DNA from: Phytoseiulus persimilis
Taxonomy: Eukaryota; Arthropoda; Arachnida; Mesostigmata; Phytoseiidae
Assembly (NCBI GenBank): GCA_037576195.1
Contig: CM075102.1
Location: forward strand, 15,744,745 to 15,808,744
Length of the DNA: 64,000 nucleotides
Direction of reading: 5' to 3'
Below the pieces are notes generated by a model. That model was not told the DNA's origin and ran no database searches. It worked only from the letters and a program-made list of their open reading frames with translations. Numbering within the stretch: position 1 is the stretch's first letter; each line of letters opens with the position of its first letter. Shown one piece after another: positions 35,888 through 48,139 of the stretch. The position numbers and the translations under genes are program-made.

Positions 35888-38330
35888 TCAGTGACTGGAA
35901 TCGCATGTCGAACATCCATCGGCTTCTCATCCATTCAATGGTTCCTTGAGGACTGGGTTCCAAGCCTTGCACAACTTCACTCGCAGTTTCCAGAGGAAGT
36001 GGTCGTATCCTTCTACATAGCGCACGGGCTCATCAAGCAAGACAGGAGATTCTTCGAATCGGTGAGCGAGTTCATTGCAAGTGCGACTCCAGCTTCCACC
36101 TCATAATGGGTGGGGATGCAAACTCGTGCCTCGTTGAGCTGGATGGCAAGACAAACACTCGGGGAAAACTACTCGAGTCGTTTGCCGTTGACCACCGTTC
36201 AACAATCCTGAATCGGACGAAGAAATGTGTTGGGCGATCCACGAGGGGAGACTCCGCAATCGACCTAATACTGGTCACGAAAGCACACGAGGTTGTGGAA
36301 TCTCTGAGAATAGACGAAGCAAGGGAGATCACTGACACAAGCGATCTCAACCTTCTCACTGTAGAATACAAGACGGCAGTTCACAGAAAAGAAACAAGGA
36401 AAACAGTACGGACGATGGACACAAAGAAAATCGTATCCGAGTCCGGAACCATTCTAGAAATAGAGAGAGCTAGGAACAAAGCTAACCACGAAAATTTTCG
36501 AAGAACCTTAACGGAGACGATGGACCGCTACAGCCCTGAGACACAGATCCCCCATTGTACTATGGCCCGGTCTCCCGATGTACCAAGACTACAGTCGATT
36601 CGTAAACATAAGAATCGTGAACGGAGACGACGGCGACGGCAAATCTACCGACGGCCGAGATAGAGCTGGAAGCCAGAGAAGCACAACAAGCCGTAAAAGA
36701 GGAGGTCCAGAGAGAGCTGGCGGAGCGTGACAGACAGGCCCAGTCAGAGAGCCTCTCAGCTCCACGTAATATGCGCGACGAAAAATTCTGGCAGTAGGTA
36801 CATTCGGCGATCCCAGAACAGACATCGCCGAGAGCAGACGAAAGGAACGCGGACGGGGAAAAAGTCCCGACAGGGTACCTAGAAGACTGCCTCACCACCG
36901 AAGCAGAACAAAAACTGTACGGTAGGCAGGAAAACCAAGAGGTGAAGGAATCGGTTTAAATAACCAAACACAACGACTTGAAGATGAACACCGATGAAAT
37001 CACCCGGATTCTGAACCAGATGCATGCCAAGACGAGCACTGGCCTAGATCGAATCCCAGCGAGTATCCTAAAGCAGCTCACTGATGTTGGAATGGGATAC
37101 ATCGCGGATCTCTTCAACCGCATACTGAAGGGAGAAGAGGAAATACCAGCGGACTGGACGAACAGTAGAGTCGTGATTCGTGATGTTAGAAAAAACAAAC
37201 TCAAAACCGGGCGACCTCTCCAGATATCGGCCAATTACCCCACCAGTCGTGCTGTACCGCGTCTTCACCAAAATACTTTGGAAAAATATTCAGGGAGGGA
37301 ATATACTGGGAGAAATGCAAAACGGATTTCGAACAGGCAGGAGAGGTGACGACAATATCTTCATCCTCACCTCAGCGATCGAAATGTCCAGAACCGATGA
37401 AACAGGACTAGTATGTGTTCGTCTTGATTGCACAGCCGCCTATGACCGAGTAAATAAGCAGATACTGTGGGAAAAACTCCATACCATTGGCATGGACAGA
37501 GATATGATTGAAATAGTCCAGAAACTATACACGCACAAAAGAGCCAGTATGAACTACAACAATGTCAGCTCAAGGTGGATAGAGACCAACCAGAGGTTCC
37601 GCCAAGGGTGTCCCCTGTCATGTCTCCTCTTCATGCTGTATATCTGGGACCTCGAGACCAAATTGCAAAAACAAGGAGTGGGTTTCAGAGTCAAGACGGA
37701 CAAATAGACGTGAGATACAAGGGTGAAAACATATTTCTGTATACCCGGTCTTCTCTTCGCAGATGATATTGTACCTATGGCCAGGATTTACCAAAAAATG
37801 GGAAAACTCCTGGAAGCCACGGCGAAACATGGAGACGAGAATGAGCTGACATTCAACCCCGCAAAAAGCGCGGCAGTGGTATACTCGGCCCATGACCTGG
37901 GGGCCGAGAGGGAACTGAGGATACAAGACGCATCGTTGATGGAAAAACTCGAGAAATCGCAGAGGAAAGCGGGAAAGTTGGCGCTAGGAATCCCTGGGTC
38001 CAGAGTTCTCAACGAGTTTATCCAAGGAGAGCTTGGACTGTCGTCCTTCGAGGCAAGATGCGACCAAAGCAAGTTGAGATTCATAGAGAGAGTCAGGACA
38101 ATGTCAAATACCAGGTGGCCGAAGAGCATCCTGCAACGACATCTATTTCACCGGAGATGAACTTCTGTACCGTCTCGGTTTCCACGAGGGAGCCAACAAC
38201 GCGACCGAAGTAATGAGGACAAAGAAGGTCCTGGAGGACTGGGACAAAAACCAAACTCGATCTGCTGAATCACTCGCGCCTGATACGAAAGGCTGATTTC
38301 TCATCTATGTATAAGAACATATGCGTGAAT
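35888..38330 (+). mobile_element. decayed non-LTR retrotransposon (endonuclease plus reverse transcriptase)
   Basis: The 5' part encodes the end of an apurinic-type endonuclease: VVSFYIAHG, then, after a frame change near 36100, MGGDANSCL (the GDxN motif) and the AIDLILVT block. Reverse transcriptase follows: TGLDRIPASILKQL, then a frameshift near 37180, RYRPITPPVVLYRVFTKIL, QNGFRTGRRGDDNIF, RLDCTAAYDRVN, RQGCPLSCLLF and, after another break near 37707, the catalytic box GLLFADDI. A post-RT block (LGLSSFEAR) runs on to about 38297, again frameshifted. In-frame stops and at least four frame breaks show it is dead. The layout fits an I/R1/L2-like LINE; the exact clade is not resolved. It is truncated at the 5' end. 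Confidence 0.92.
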
Positions 38331-40054
38331 CTTTTTAGCTCTGAATCGCAATTTGAAAGCATAGCTCAAGAGGCAAACGTTTATTCATTTTGAATGTAAT
38401 GAATGTGTGAGAACACAGATACCAGATTCGCTGTACGGCATTCCGAACCGAGTGGTCGGATGGGGAAGATTTTCGAGCATTCCGCTCGGAACTGTCGGAG
38501 CCTGATTCGTTCTGAATGTTGTCTAGAATCCGCGCGTTCCGTCCGTATTATAATTTCCTTGCGCTTCTTGGGAACAGGATAATTAGCGATTCAAATTAAG
38601 GGCTAAAAACTTTTGCATCCACCCCATACATCACTGGGTTCCTGTGGATCAGCAGAGTGGGGGTCGATCAGTTCCCGATGAGCTATCTTCCTCAAACCAA
38701 GTAAGCTGCTGCTTCTGGAATGGAGAGCCCTTTCAGGATTGCTGAGCAGATTCCGGCGAAGCGGAAGCCAGCCATGGGTGAGAATTTCCGATCAATCCTC
38801 ATCTTGGCGAGGGATAGACGACATCTTCCTTTCTTTCCGACAATCTGTGTCGAGGATGCAAATACCCACGACGTCCGCGAGCCATTTCGATTCGAGGACG
38901 CGAATCGGGAGCATGTATCGAGAACCGCATCGACACCAAGAACGTGCGAAATCTTGTTTCGAAGGATTGTTCACACACAATGGAGGAAACGGCTCTAGAT
39001 CTTTGATCCGGGATCCACGGTGACATACACCGCCGATTGCGATACTGATAGATGAAGAATACAGTGGAATCCGCTCAATGGGAACACCACGGCGCCGGGG
39101 AACACCGGCTAATCTGATCATCCGCATATTCGGATCAAAAGTCGAATTCTCCGAATCTCTCCATAGGACACGCTCCGGTTTATTGGTACAAGGATCCGCT
39201 TATTTGGATCACACCGTCACGAGTGGAATTTTTATTCGAATGAAAGAATGAGGAGTTTCCGCAATGGGGAACGCATATCCGAATGGATCAGTTGGCCACA
39301 GCCACGAGAGCTCGTCAGGTTCCATGGTTTTACACTTGGAACGCAGCCAGTTTCCTCTAACAAAAAGACCGAACGGATTCCGATCTGCTTCCAAGTCAAA
39401 ATATCGGGACATTCTTTTCGATTGACGATGATGTCCAGTGCCCCTCTTCGGTTGAACCTCTCGAAGATAAGATCGTCCAAGAAATCGTGGCGAATCAGGA
39501 ATGTTTGACTCTGGTTCAGAAAACGGAGAGGAGTGTCGAGAAGCGGTACAGCCTGTGTCTGTGCCTGGAGCTGAGCGAAGTATAGAACTACGTCAACGGT
39601 TCTTCGTGCTAGATTTCGAAGAGGACAGTCCTCGAATGTTTTGGGTTTGTAACTACTCCGTTTGTAGGATCTCGAGGATGGAAAAATGACGGACTTCGAT
39701 TCATGAATCCTTCGTCAAGCACTGGAAGCTCAATCGGTGTTACACATTCCATCAACTCGTATGTTCAGAGAGAGCTTCATCGTGTTGCTTTGGGTATCGC
39801 ATCCCGGGAACAATGAGCCTATGCGCCCAAAGATCCACTCGTGTTCTTATAATGATAAAAGGTACATTTTTGGCGAAAATCCACTATCCGGGCGATGCTT
39901 TCCCTGTATTCCGCTTAACGGGATCGTCCGCTTAATCTAATCAGGATGGTGTGGTCCCGATTTCCCTGCCTGAGTTCCCTTCGATCTTCACTGTGTTTTG
40001 TGTGTCTGAGTGATCCTCCAAATGACTAGAGCCGCATCGATTCCAGCTTCTCCA
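38331..40054. other. repeat-like intergenic sequence
   Basis: Around 39090-39240 and 39890-39950, words such as GGCTAATCTGATCATCCGC and CCGCTTAATCTAATCAGG recur. They resemble the ends of pogo/Tigger-like elements, but I could not define paired termini or a transposase. No gene is supported. Confidence 0.35.
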
Positions 40055-40453
40055 TTAAGTAAGGATTGGCACGGGGGGAGCGCGGAGTTGCGGTTTCTTC
40101 GATTTTACTGGGAAATCGCTTAGGTCTTGTTTTTTTCCGGGCGGGACGAGCTGTGTGTGTGCACGCAGGACGAAGGCTATCCATACCGCAAACCAGCTTG
40201 CTGACAATTCGAGAAGATGGGTCCGCTTCGTCGCACACAAGATTCGAAAGATGCGCTCGCGAGTCATGCGTACGCCGATCAGTGAGAATGCCTCCACTGA
40301 GTCTTTCCATGTTTTGCTCACATTCATGGCGTTGTCGGTTGAAAATGCGCCGAGTTTCAGTGAAAAGGCTTCGTGTTCGTGTAGGACTTTCAGAACTGCA
40401 TTGCTCACCGCCCCATAAAGGGTACCTTGCAGTGCCATACATTCAAGGGGCAA
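40055..40453 (-). mobile_element. possible relic of a hAT-like transposase
   Basis: An uninterrupted minus-strand frame of 132 codons contains LKLGAFSTDNAMNVSKTWK. This resembles the (T)TDNAxN block of hAT-type transposases, which carries a catalytic aspartate. It lacks a start region, the remaining RNaseH-fold motifs and the C-terminal dimerisation domain. Sequence upstream on the same strand (to about 40600) looks like more of the same in broken frames. This is motif resemblance only. Confidence 0.3.
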
Positions 40454-41333
40454 GGTATTGAGTTTGTGATCTGCTCAACTCAGAGCTGACAGGAGGCGTG
40501 CCTTTATTGGAGCAAACTCCATAGCAGATCGGCCGTGAAACTGGCTCGCACACACGTGCAGGGCGTTCCGTTCTTCATGGCGTTTGAAAAGCTGTGATCC
40601 CGCATCCCTTGGAACTCCTCAACACAGAGAGAAAGACTCAACGTTTCCGAAAACTGACAGAATGGAGGAGCAAGAACTCAACGCGATCGGAGTCGACCTT
40701 TGGACTGCGGTCGATTCCAGCGAATCTCGTTTCCGAGCCGCAATCGAACTGATTCTATTCCGGTGGCCACTTTGGCCATACTCCAGATTTCTTGGAACAA
40801 AATGGGAAACAAATTGCCGTGTGCGAGTCGGGCGTAGGAATGTGAATGTCACACGCCTCAACGTGCTGCCCAACGGAAACGTGCAAGAAGCTATAGCGTT
40901 CATTCCTGAAAGATAGATCCTCACAACCCGTGCGTGTCCGTTTGGTGGACTTTATTAGCCCACGTCAGATCGCTCGAACCCGTCCACTTGAATTGTTGCA
41001 TTGGCAAAATTTGAATATTTTATTTGACATCTTTAGAGATACCTGTATTGGCAAAATGGGCCACGTGAGATGTCGACTGTCTCGCGAATTGATTCCGTAT
41101 CGCATAAGTAGCTTCGATATCTCGTGTTCAGAGTATGTTCATGGCAAGCCGCCGAGAATTAGTGTGCTATCGAGAACAGATTCGCTGATCGAATCGCGAA
41201 TCTGTCCAGAGAACCACAAGGAATCGGATGTGCTCTCCGAGGCTCCAAGTGCTATCCGTATTCCTCTCTTTCGCTGCCGCTGCCACCGCCCTCGGTCCCG
41301 CTGCCATTCCAGCTTCTCCGTGTGAGGATCTCC
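40454..41333. other. intergenic sequence upstream of GMP reductase
   Basis: No gene is supported in this stretch. The only named elements are those of the GMP reductase promoter at its right end. Confidence 0.35.
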
Positions 41334-41383
41334 TGACGTCACACTACTCTCGCTCAAGCTGAGCCCTCGTGCCGAGTATAAGT
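41334..41383 (+). promoter_or_regulatory. candidate GMP reductase core promoter: CRE plus TATA-like box
   Basis: A perfect CRE palindrome (TGACGTCA, 41334-41341) lies 42 bp upstream of a TATA-like GTATAAGT (41376-41383). The start codon follows at 41584, so the leader would be about 170 bases. CRE sites are bound by CREB/ATF bZIP factors. Promoter function is inferred from position. Confidence 0.5.
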
Positions 41384-41583
41384 CTCAGAAACGACCGACC
41401 AAGAGCACAACAAGCCAGTCGTTCAGGTCAGAGTCAGCGAGAGTGATCGGTGTTTCCCCTCCACCGTCAAATTGTTGGTGAGTTTCGGTTTTCGAAGCGA
41501 GCGACAAGTCGTACGGCAAACTCGTAAACGAACCATCATTCCGGATTTCTTCGAGATCGCTCGCATCACAACCCCAGAGCATT

Positions 41584-42633
41584 ATGCCCCATATTGACAA
41601 CGATGTCAAGTTGGACTTTCAAGATGTGCTCATTCGACCGAAACGAAGCGAACTCAGTTCGCGATCTCAGGTCGACGTAATGCGTACATTCAGGTTCCGA
41701 AACTCGAAAAAGGAGCTGACCGGAATCCCCATCATCGCTGCCAACATGGACACAGTGGGGACATTCGAAATGGCCGTCGAGCTGTCCAAACACACGCTGT
41801 TCACAGCCGTACACAAGCATTACAGTCTCGAAGAATGGATGCAGTTCGCCAAGAGTTATCCAGAGACCGTGAAACATGTTGCAGTATCGACGGGGTCGAG
41901 CGAAGCGGATTTCGAGAAGCTCGAGGACATTCTCCACACGGTTCCTGAAATCGGAATGATCTGTATCGATGTCGCCAACGGATATTGCGGACCCTTCGCT
42001 CGTTTCGTTCGCCGAGTTCGAGAACAGTTCCCGGCTCACGTGATTCTAGCCGGCAACGTGGTGACGGGAGAGATGGTCGACGAGCTGATTCGTTGTGGAG
42101 CCGACATCGTCAAGGTTGGCATCGGACCGGGCTCTGTTTGCACAACTCGTAAGAAGACCGGAGTTGGCTATCCTCAACTGAGCGCGGTGCTCGAGTGCGC
42201 CGACGCAGCTCACGGCCTCGGTGGCCACATCGTTTCCGACGGCGGATGCACGTGTCCTGGTGATGTTGCCAAGGCTTTCGGAGCCGGGGCCGACTTTGTT
42301 ATGCTTGGAGGAATGCTCGCCGGCCATGAAGAAAGCGCCGGAGAGGTCGTCGAGAAGAACGGGAAGAAGTTCAAACTCTTCTACGGCATGTCGTCGGCGA
42401 CCGCCATGGCGAAGTACCATGGGGGCGTTGCAGAGTATCGTGCATCTGAAGGCAAAACCGTCGAGATGCCATACAAAGGAAGAGTCGAGCACACGATCCG
42501 CGACGTTCTCGGCGGCATACGCAGCGCATGCACGTATGTAGGAGCTGCTACCATAAAAGAGCTTCCTAGACGCACAACTTTCATTCGCGTGAGCCGTCAA
42601 TTGAATGAAGTGTTCACGGGCCAGGAGGTGTAG
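41584..42633 (+). CDS. GMPR: GMP reductase, intact single-exon gene
   Basis: The 349-residue product is full length (human GMPR is about 345-348). It converts GMP to IMP and ammonia with NADPH, keeping adenine and guanine nucleotide pools balanced in the cytosol. Visible family marks are the N-terminal [12 protein letters not shown], the barrel strand [19 protein letters not shown], the catalytic loop GPGSVCTTR with Cys186 exactly at the human position, [24 protein letters not shown], the flap segment [21 protein letters not shown] and [17 protein letters not shown]. The GMPR flap and ending separate it from IMP dehydrogenase, which carries CBS domains. The ATG at 41584 aligns with the family N-terminus. 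No intron interrupts it. A partial copy lies at 33501-34074. Confidence 0.97.
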   Translation: MPHIDNDVKLDFQDVLIRPKRSELSSRSQVDVMRTFRFRNSKKELTGIPIIAANMDTVGTFEMAVELSKHTLFTAVHKHYSLEEWMQFAKSYPETVKHVAVSTGSSEADFEKLEDILHTVPEIGMICIDVANGYCGPFARFVRRVREQFPAHVILAGNVVTGEMVDELIRCGADIVKVGIGPGSVCTTRKKTGVGYPQLSAVLECADAAHGLGGHIVSDGGCTCPGDVAKAFGAGADFVMLGGMLAGHEESAGEVVEKNGKKFKLFYGMSSATAMAKYHGGVAEYRASEGKTVEMPYKGRVEHTIRDVLGGIRSACTYVGAATIKELPRRTTFIRVSRQLNEVFTGQEV

Positions 42634-42677
42634 AGAGGAACCGGTCCATTCGGCATCTCCATTCAATTCATCGGATG

Positions 42678-42683
42678 AATAAA
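42678..42683 (+). terminator. poly(A) signal of GMP reductase
   Basis: AATAAA lies 45 bases after the stop codon. Confidence 0.8.
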
Positions 42684-43984
42684 TTGTGAATTCAAATGAA
42701 TTTGCCATGTGCACAAAAAGGGTTTTTCTTCTGTGATCTCTCCTTCAGTCATGGTAATGATGATGATGATCCCAGCACGCTTGAGTATACAACTCCGATC
42801 ACCAACTCGCTGCTCCAGGATAGGGGAAACCGACTTCAGGTTCTCTCACGGGTGGTCAGAGAGAAGACGGAACCGTCAGCTCCAATGGATAGTTCCGCAC
42901 TTATATTCGACTTTTGCGCTCGGAAAATCGTACTAGAATGGATGGGACGGTAACTCTTATCTCGGGATTGAACTTGTGCATGCGTCCTGTTCCGTTCTGC
43001 GGATATCGTTATGATTATTTCGAGAGGTCGATACATATGAACCAGTTCTAGGACTGAATCTACCTGAAGGCAAGGCGTGAGGTTTCCATTGAACAAGCAG
43101 GCTTCGTCAAATTACGGAAACCGGATATGCTCCGAACTCTTCAACTCGGCGGCTCTACGTGTAAGGGTTCATACATCGACAGCACGCGGGTCCCAGTACT
43201 CCACACTTCGTTGACCGTAAAGGTAGAGAATTTCCTATCACAGGGAATCAGATTCGAGGGATATCTGCTCACCGTAACTGTTGACCTGATATTCGAGATT
43301 ATCCCAGATTGCGGCCCAGATGCATTCGCGTCTCTTCTCGGACGACGAATTCATCCACTATCGATCCAAATGTCTTAACAACCCTGAGTTGGGTTTACTA
43401 AGCAGGAAGTGCATGTTCTCAGCGAACGACATGTCGGACAGGTCACGGGGAGAGCCCATCGGAGTTGATGACGAGGCTGCGTTGATATCAATTCTACAGG
43501 GCGGCGTTTTGAGGTTGGGAATTTTTGAGTCCGACTCTGTTTTTGCCGTAACTTTGTCGAAACCTGGAAAAAAACGGTCAGGAGGCAGAATTTTTCCTCA
43601 GGGAAAGGGCCTATGCGCCTACCTTCCACACTTCCTGTACTCTTTCTTTGTCTCAATCCAAACCATTCATAGAAAATCTGTGAAATCCATCCATTTATGG
43701 AGTCCATTGAGAACAATAGGACCGTCTTTCGAACAACAACAACAGAAGAGATTACGTTCGACTTGAAAGCTCAGAAGCGAGGCGTCGAGGTTTTCGTTCC
43801 TCATGTGATTCAGGATCGATGATCTTCATAAATCGCCTCTGCCTTCATATATCATATACTGCTCGGTTTCGAAAGACTTGAGATCCAACATTCGCTTCGA
43901 AGGCCCGGCTAATAAATGAACTCGAAAGTTCTGGGGCAGGGTATGAAGCCTGCTCAGCCCCCCCTTCCCTGGCTACGCCATTGC
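42684..43984. other. unassigned intergenic sequence
   Basis: Only short, unlinked open frames are seen. No repeat, RNA gene or regulatory element could be supported. Confidence 0.3.
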
Positions 43985-44470
43985 TAGGAGGTTGTTTCGG
44001 AAATGACCTATTTTTTTGCGCGGTCGACGCGCAAGGGAAGGCTGGCCACTTGTCCGAAACCCGATTGAAGTTATCTCGAGTTCACGGAAAATGGCTAGCG
44101 ATCGAATCAAGAGTTCCTTTGGAATGCGGGATGCTTCCAGGAACCAGGGGCAGAAATCTGAATCAGGGTGATTCTCGCTGAAAATCAAAAAATAGTCGGA
44201 TTGACCCGGCATCTCAGTGATCGGGTGATTCGGCCATTCCTGAGTCATTGTTACCGGAGTACATACCTTCGATTCCGCTCCGTTGATGAGTTACGAGAGA
44301 ACGTGCGAGTAAACCAGGATCGGCCAAGTGAGAAGGCATTGAAAAAGAGGTGGATACAATCGCTTGCCATTTTCCGAGGAGTAGAGATGACTTCAATCGA
44401 TTCTCCGGCTAGTGACTGGCTTTCTTCTGCGCGTCGACGAAAGTTCGGCCAGAACGAAGTCTGGCTCGGA
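43985..44470. repeat. imperfect inverted repeat (fold-back)
   Basis: The left arm (about 43990-44110) and right arm (about 44350-44465) are reverse complements at roughly 70%. The clearest shared words are CGCT(A/T)GCCATTTTCCG, ACTTCAATCG and GCGCGTCGAC. The spacer is about 240 bp, and weaker similarity extends inward. No target-site duplication is evident. Frames on both strands encode similar peptides (SLAIFR.vE.TSI), which follows from the palindromic layout. Confidence 0.75.
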
Positions 44471-45831
44471 AATTCCCGACTTGAAAATCCCACCCTGTAC
44501 ACTAGAGAAGCCGATCTTGAAGCCAGAAAATCGATGTTCAGTGTTCTCGAGAATTAGATAGATCTCGCCGATATTTTCAGGTTCGGTCCCCCACGAGCGA
44601 AAATCGACAACAGGTGCGTTCCTCCATTCATTTGGGAACAGAGATCGCCTGTTCTTAATGCTTTAGTTCGGAGATGAGATCTGTTGTCCACACTCGAAAG
44701 CTTTTGCTGCAGCCTATGGGTCCCTCTTGCCTACCTTGCATTCAACGCATGGGGCTCCCCGAACAAGCGAATCAGCTCCTCTTTCTGATACGACGCATCA
44801 TCAACATCCCGCACAGTGGAATCGTTGCTGTTGATTGGCGCTACAGGGGTCCAATCGCAGGCAGCCTCTGCGTTCGCTTATCTTTTCGTTTTTGCGAGTT
44901 GTGCGAAATCGCAGACGAGCGCACCCAAATCACTGGGGAGCATGATATCGGAATGTCTGTTTCCGCGAGCAGTAACAAAGTTCACCCCCGCTTTGTCGGC
45001 GGTGCCGAATGATTACCTGAAGCTTCTAACCGTCAGGATGAATTGCGCGGCACCCTTGTCGGATGCTACACCAGGTGCAACTACTCTGCCACTTCTAATA
45101 GCTCCAGCTCGGGAACCGGGTCATGCATGATTCGATGAACCTACTTGTCCATCCGAATCACAATTGTCTACGACCATGCAGAATGCAGGGACTTATTTTA
45201 TATGTGCTTAGCTCCTCAGCTTAGACACTTAGCTCCACTCTGCTCCCATCAACCGATCATGAAGAAGTCTGGGCCACTCAATACTCGTCAGAGGTCGAGC
45301 GTTACGGTCACCAATTTCTTCCTCTGGGTGTTCTGAATAGCCTATTCATTGAGGTCTGTGACAAAAGGTTAACCCATCCATTGCTCCTTCACGAATCCGC
45401 GAGATTTGATTGAAACGATATGAACCCCCTCGAAAAAGTTTAATGTCCTCACGTGGGCAATCTTTTTTTTTCGCACGCGCAGTTCTTTGTGACCGAAAAG
45501 AAAAACGGGAAGATTCAGATAAGCTCCCATTCCAAGTTTGTGCGAGAAACCGTCCGATCCGAGCATCCCATTTGTTTTCCGATAGATTCTCTCTGACGGC
45601 ACGCCTGGGCAGGGAAACACACTAACGGGCCCCCAGTTTCACGGCATCTCAATGGGAAATATTCATGAAGGATGGTAAGATGAGGTTGGGAATTTTTCGC
45701 TCAACTTTATCTTGCTCCCACCACTCGAACTGACTTTATCTCCTCCGAAAATCCAGGCCTTCCTCCTGAGCTTGGGTCGGCGAGGTTTTCAGACGAGAAG
45801 TGTCGAACCGTTGCATAGCCGTGTATAGACT
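44471..45831. other. unassigned sequence between two fold-back structures
   Basis: No gene is convincing. The frames present are short and lack domains. Confidence 0.3.
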
Positions 45832-46428
45832 TCAATTCCCGTAATACGGAGTACGGAAATTCTTAGCCTCGGAAGCATTGACGATAGAGCACAAAGACCT
45901 TGAGTGAAATTGTTCACCGCAATGAGCTTTAAAACATCGCTTCGTCGTTTTCACTTTTTCCTCCAACTCCCTCACGGTGCTAGATAGATGAAAATGATGA
46001 AGAGCTTTTTTGTCTGCCTCACTTTTCTGAACGATTTCGGTCATGACAATTTTCCGTCTATTCCCAACGATTCTGCCGGAAACTCGAAAAAACGTGGGCT
46101 CCACAACTGGGCTCATAAGACTAAGTGCGATAATCGGACTTGGAATTTTTGAGAACTCTCGCGAGAGTTTCCCTCATTTGTATAGGAACGAGTTGAGATA
46201 GACGGAAAAGTCTCATGACCGAAATTGTTCAGCACGAAGAGGTGGACAAAGAAGTTCTTCATCATTTTCCCCTATCTAGCACCGTAAGGGATGGAGAGGA
46301 AAAAGTGAAAACAACGAAGCAATGTTTTAAAGCTCATTGCGGTGAACAATTTCACTCAAAGACTTTTTCGTCTATATTCAATGCTTCTAAGGCTAAGAAT
46401 TTCCGTACTCCGTAATACGGAAATTGAT
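45832..46428. mobile_element. fold-back element with long terminal inverted repeats
   Basis: The arms, about 45835-46061 and 46200-46427, are reverse complements over about 227 bp with a 138-bp spacer. The outer ends share a near-perfect block: TACGGAGTACGGAAATT followed by CTTAGCC. Arm identity looks near 80%. Both arms encode similar peptides starting MTEIVQ and containing FKAHCGEQFHS, in opposite directions. That could reflect a former coding sequence or only the palindrome. A MITE or fold-back transposon is the simplest reading. Target duplication is unclear, although CCGTGTA occurs on both flanks. The outer repeat words also occur at 33.4 kb. Confidence 0.85.
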
Positions 46429-46429
46429 G

Positions 46430-46730
46430 TCTGGCCGTGTAGTCTTGATCGATCTGAGGACTTTGCAGTTCTGGAATTTCACTCGAACTCCTCGAGGAAT
46501 TGAATTGAGGCGCAGGGAATACACTTCTTGATATACTTGGCGAACAGACGCGTTTGATCTGAACACGAGATTCGTTTGAGTTTGAACCGTGCGGAAGAAG
46601 GATGTTCTCAGCTGATTCCTCTTGGTTTCTTTTTCACTCTCGACGGAACTTTGCTCGAAGAGCAGTGAAGACACGTACGGGTTCTTCGTTATGGCTCGGC
46701 GTAAATTGCCGGGATATACAGCGTCTGACG
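46430..46730 (-). CDS. SEA-like exon candidate beside the fold-back element
   Basis: On the minus strand, after an acceptor at about 46731 (ttccgcgtcag), the frame encodes about 95 residues. Their pattern resembles a SEA domain: LRTSFFRTVQTQTNLVFRS, VRQVYQEVYSLRL and a GVRVKFQN strand. SEA domains sit on the extracellular side of mucin-like membrane proteins. The frame runs into the fold-back element's terminal repeat, and no good donor was found before it. It may be a further exon of the mucin-like gene upstream on the same strand, a separate gene broken by the insertion, or chance. The match is by eye only. Confidence 0.3.
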
Positions 46731-48139
46731 CGGAATAGACAGGAGAATCACGAGCGGGCGAAAACGGTGATACTCGGGTAATTATGCAGGAAATGAGTCG
46801 GCGGTGGAGGAATTTTCGCGAACTTTTTCTCATGATTCGTAAGAAATTCGAGAACCGAGTCCTGAGCTGTAAGAGACTGAACACGTTCTCCGCAGTTGGA
46901 TGCATCAAAAACGGCTCTGGTTCGGAGAGCTCATCGATTTGCGCTCTGCGATTGGTGTTGATTCCAATGTGAATCTGAATGACCTCGAGAAATCCAAGGA
47001 CGAAGTCTATTCCGCCCTGCCCTCGTCTGAGTTGTTCCCCGCTTCGGCGTTGGCTTTGAGTGCGATCGCTGAATCAGTCGCTCTTTCACGAACGGCTTCC
47101 ATTAGTCGCCGGCGGCCGCTCGCGTCAGCCGATGTCATAGGGATCGTTACTTCCTCCGGCTGTATTGTGCAGTAAGGCAACAACAACAACACCTAAAAGG
47201 GGGCGCAGCCTGTACTCCAGGGCGGTTTATTCCACAATTCTTACCACTCGTACGGATGCAGCTCAGCGGTTCTCCCCTGTCACGGAACAACCGGACGGCT
47301 TACTCTCAATGTTTTCATCAGCGGCGGCGCCAATTTTCTTCTTCACGCGAACACCAGCCTGTTCCCAGCCATTACAAGGAGGATGAGAAATTCGAACTTG
47401 GAAAAACGGTTGACCGGATTCTGGGTGAAGGCTAGAGAGCACACATGAGGTGGTTGAGCGATACGATGCAGCTACTGGAAACTTTTGAAACTATCGGTGA
47501 AAAATCAGAACGAAACTTTATGAGGTTCTTAGGTCGGGAAGAGCATGAGTCTCTAGCCGTCATAGCCTCATACTGGCGCCGCCATTGGTTTTTGTGCAAC
47601 ATTTTCTAATTTCCTGGTTTTGAGCAAGTAGCTCATGAACGGGATAGCTTCGAGTGGGAACCTAGCGGAGCATGTTTGAACTCCAGGAGTTTTAGCACAT
47701 GATTTCAATGTTTCGATATCAGAGGTCTCGTAACTCCTTCCGTCCATCGTGAATCAACGGAGTCTTCCAGGACTGATCCGATTTTCGCAAAGCATGAGAC
47801 GACCTCGGGACATTCGTGTCCATCATGGTGATGTTGAATGCCCTCTCACGCTCAGTAGAGGTATGGATTGGGTTGCTTCGCGGAAATATTCTCAGCTCAT
47901 GAGCCTTGAATCCTTATGTGCGGTCTCACTCACATGAAGATTAGGCTTTCGTACTGTCAATGGAGAGGAAGCTGAACAATGGTGATGTGGTCACTGCAAA
48001 GGCGAGATGACGCAATCTGTAGCCCGAGCTCCGCACATTCACTCGGTACCTCTGGAGTCAGGATTCCGCGGTACCTTTCATGCTTCCATTTCGTAGGCTT
48101 ACGTCTCATCACCGGGAGGACCCTCGCGTCCGGGCTGCG
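46731..48139. other. unassigned sequence
   Basis: No complete gene could be assembled. A minus-strand frame at 47192-47007 is short and has no domain. No repeat or RNA gene is seen. Confidence 0.3.

Noticed and set aside
38700..39240. Overlapping plus and minus open frames
   Set aside because: No domain, no start or splice support, and the area shows repeat-like words; treated as degraded repeat.
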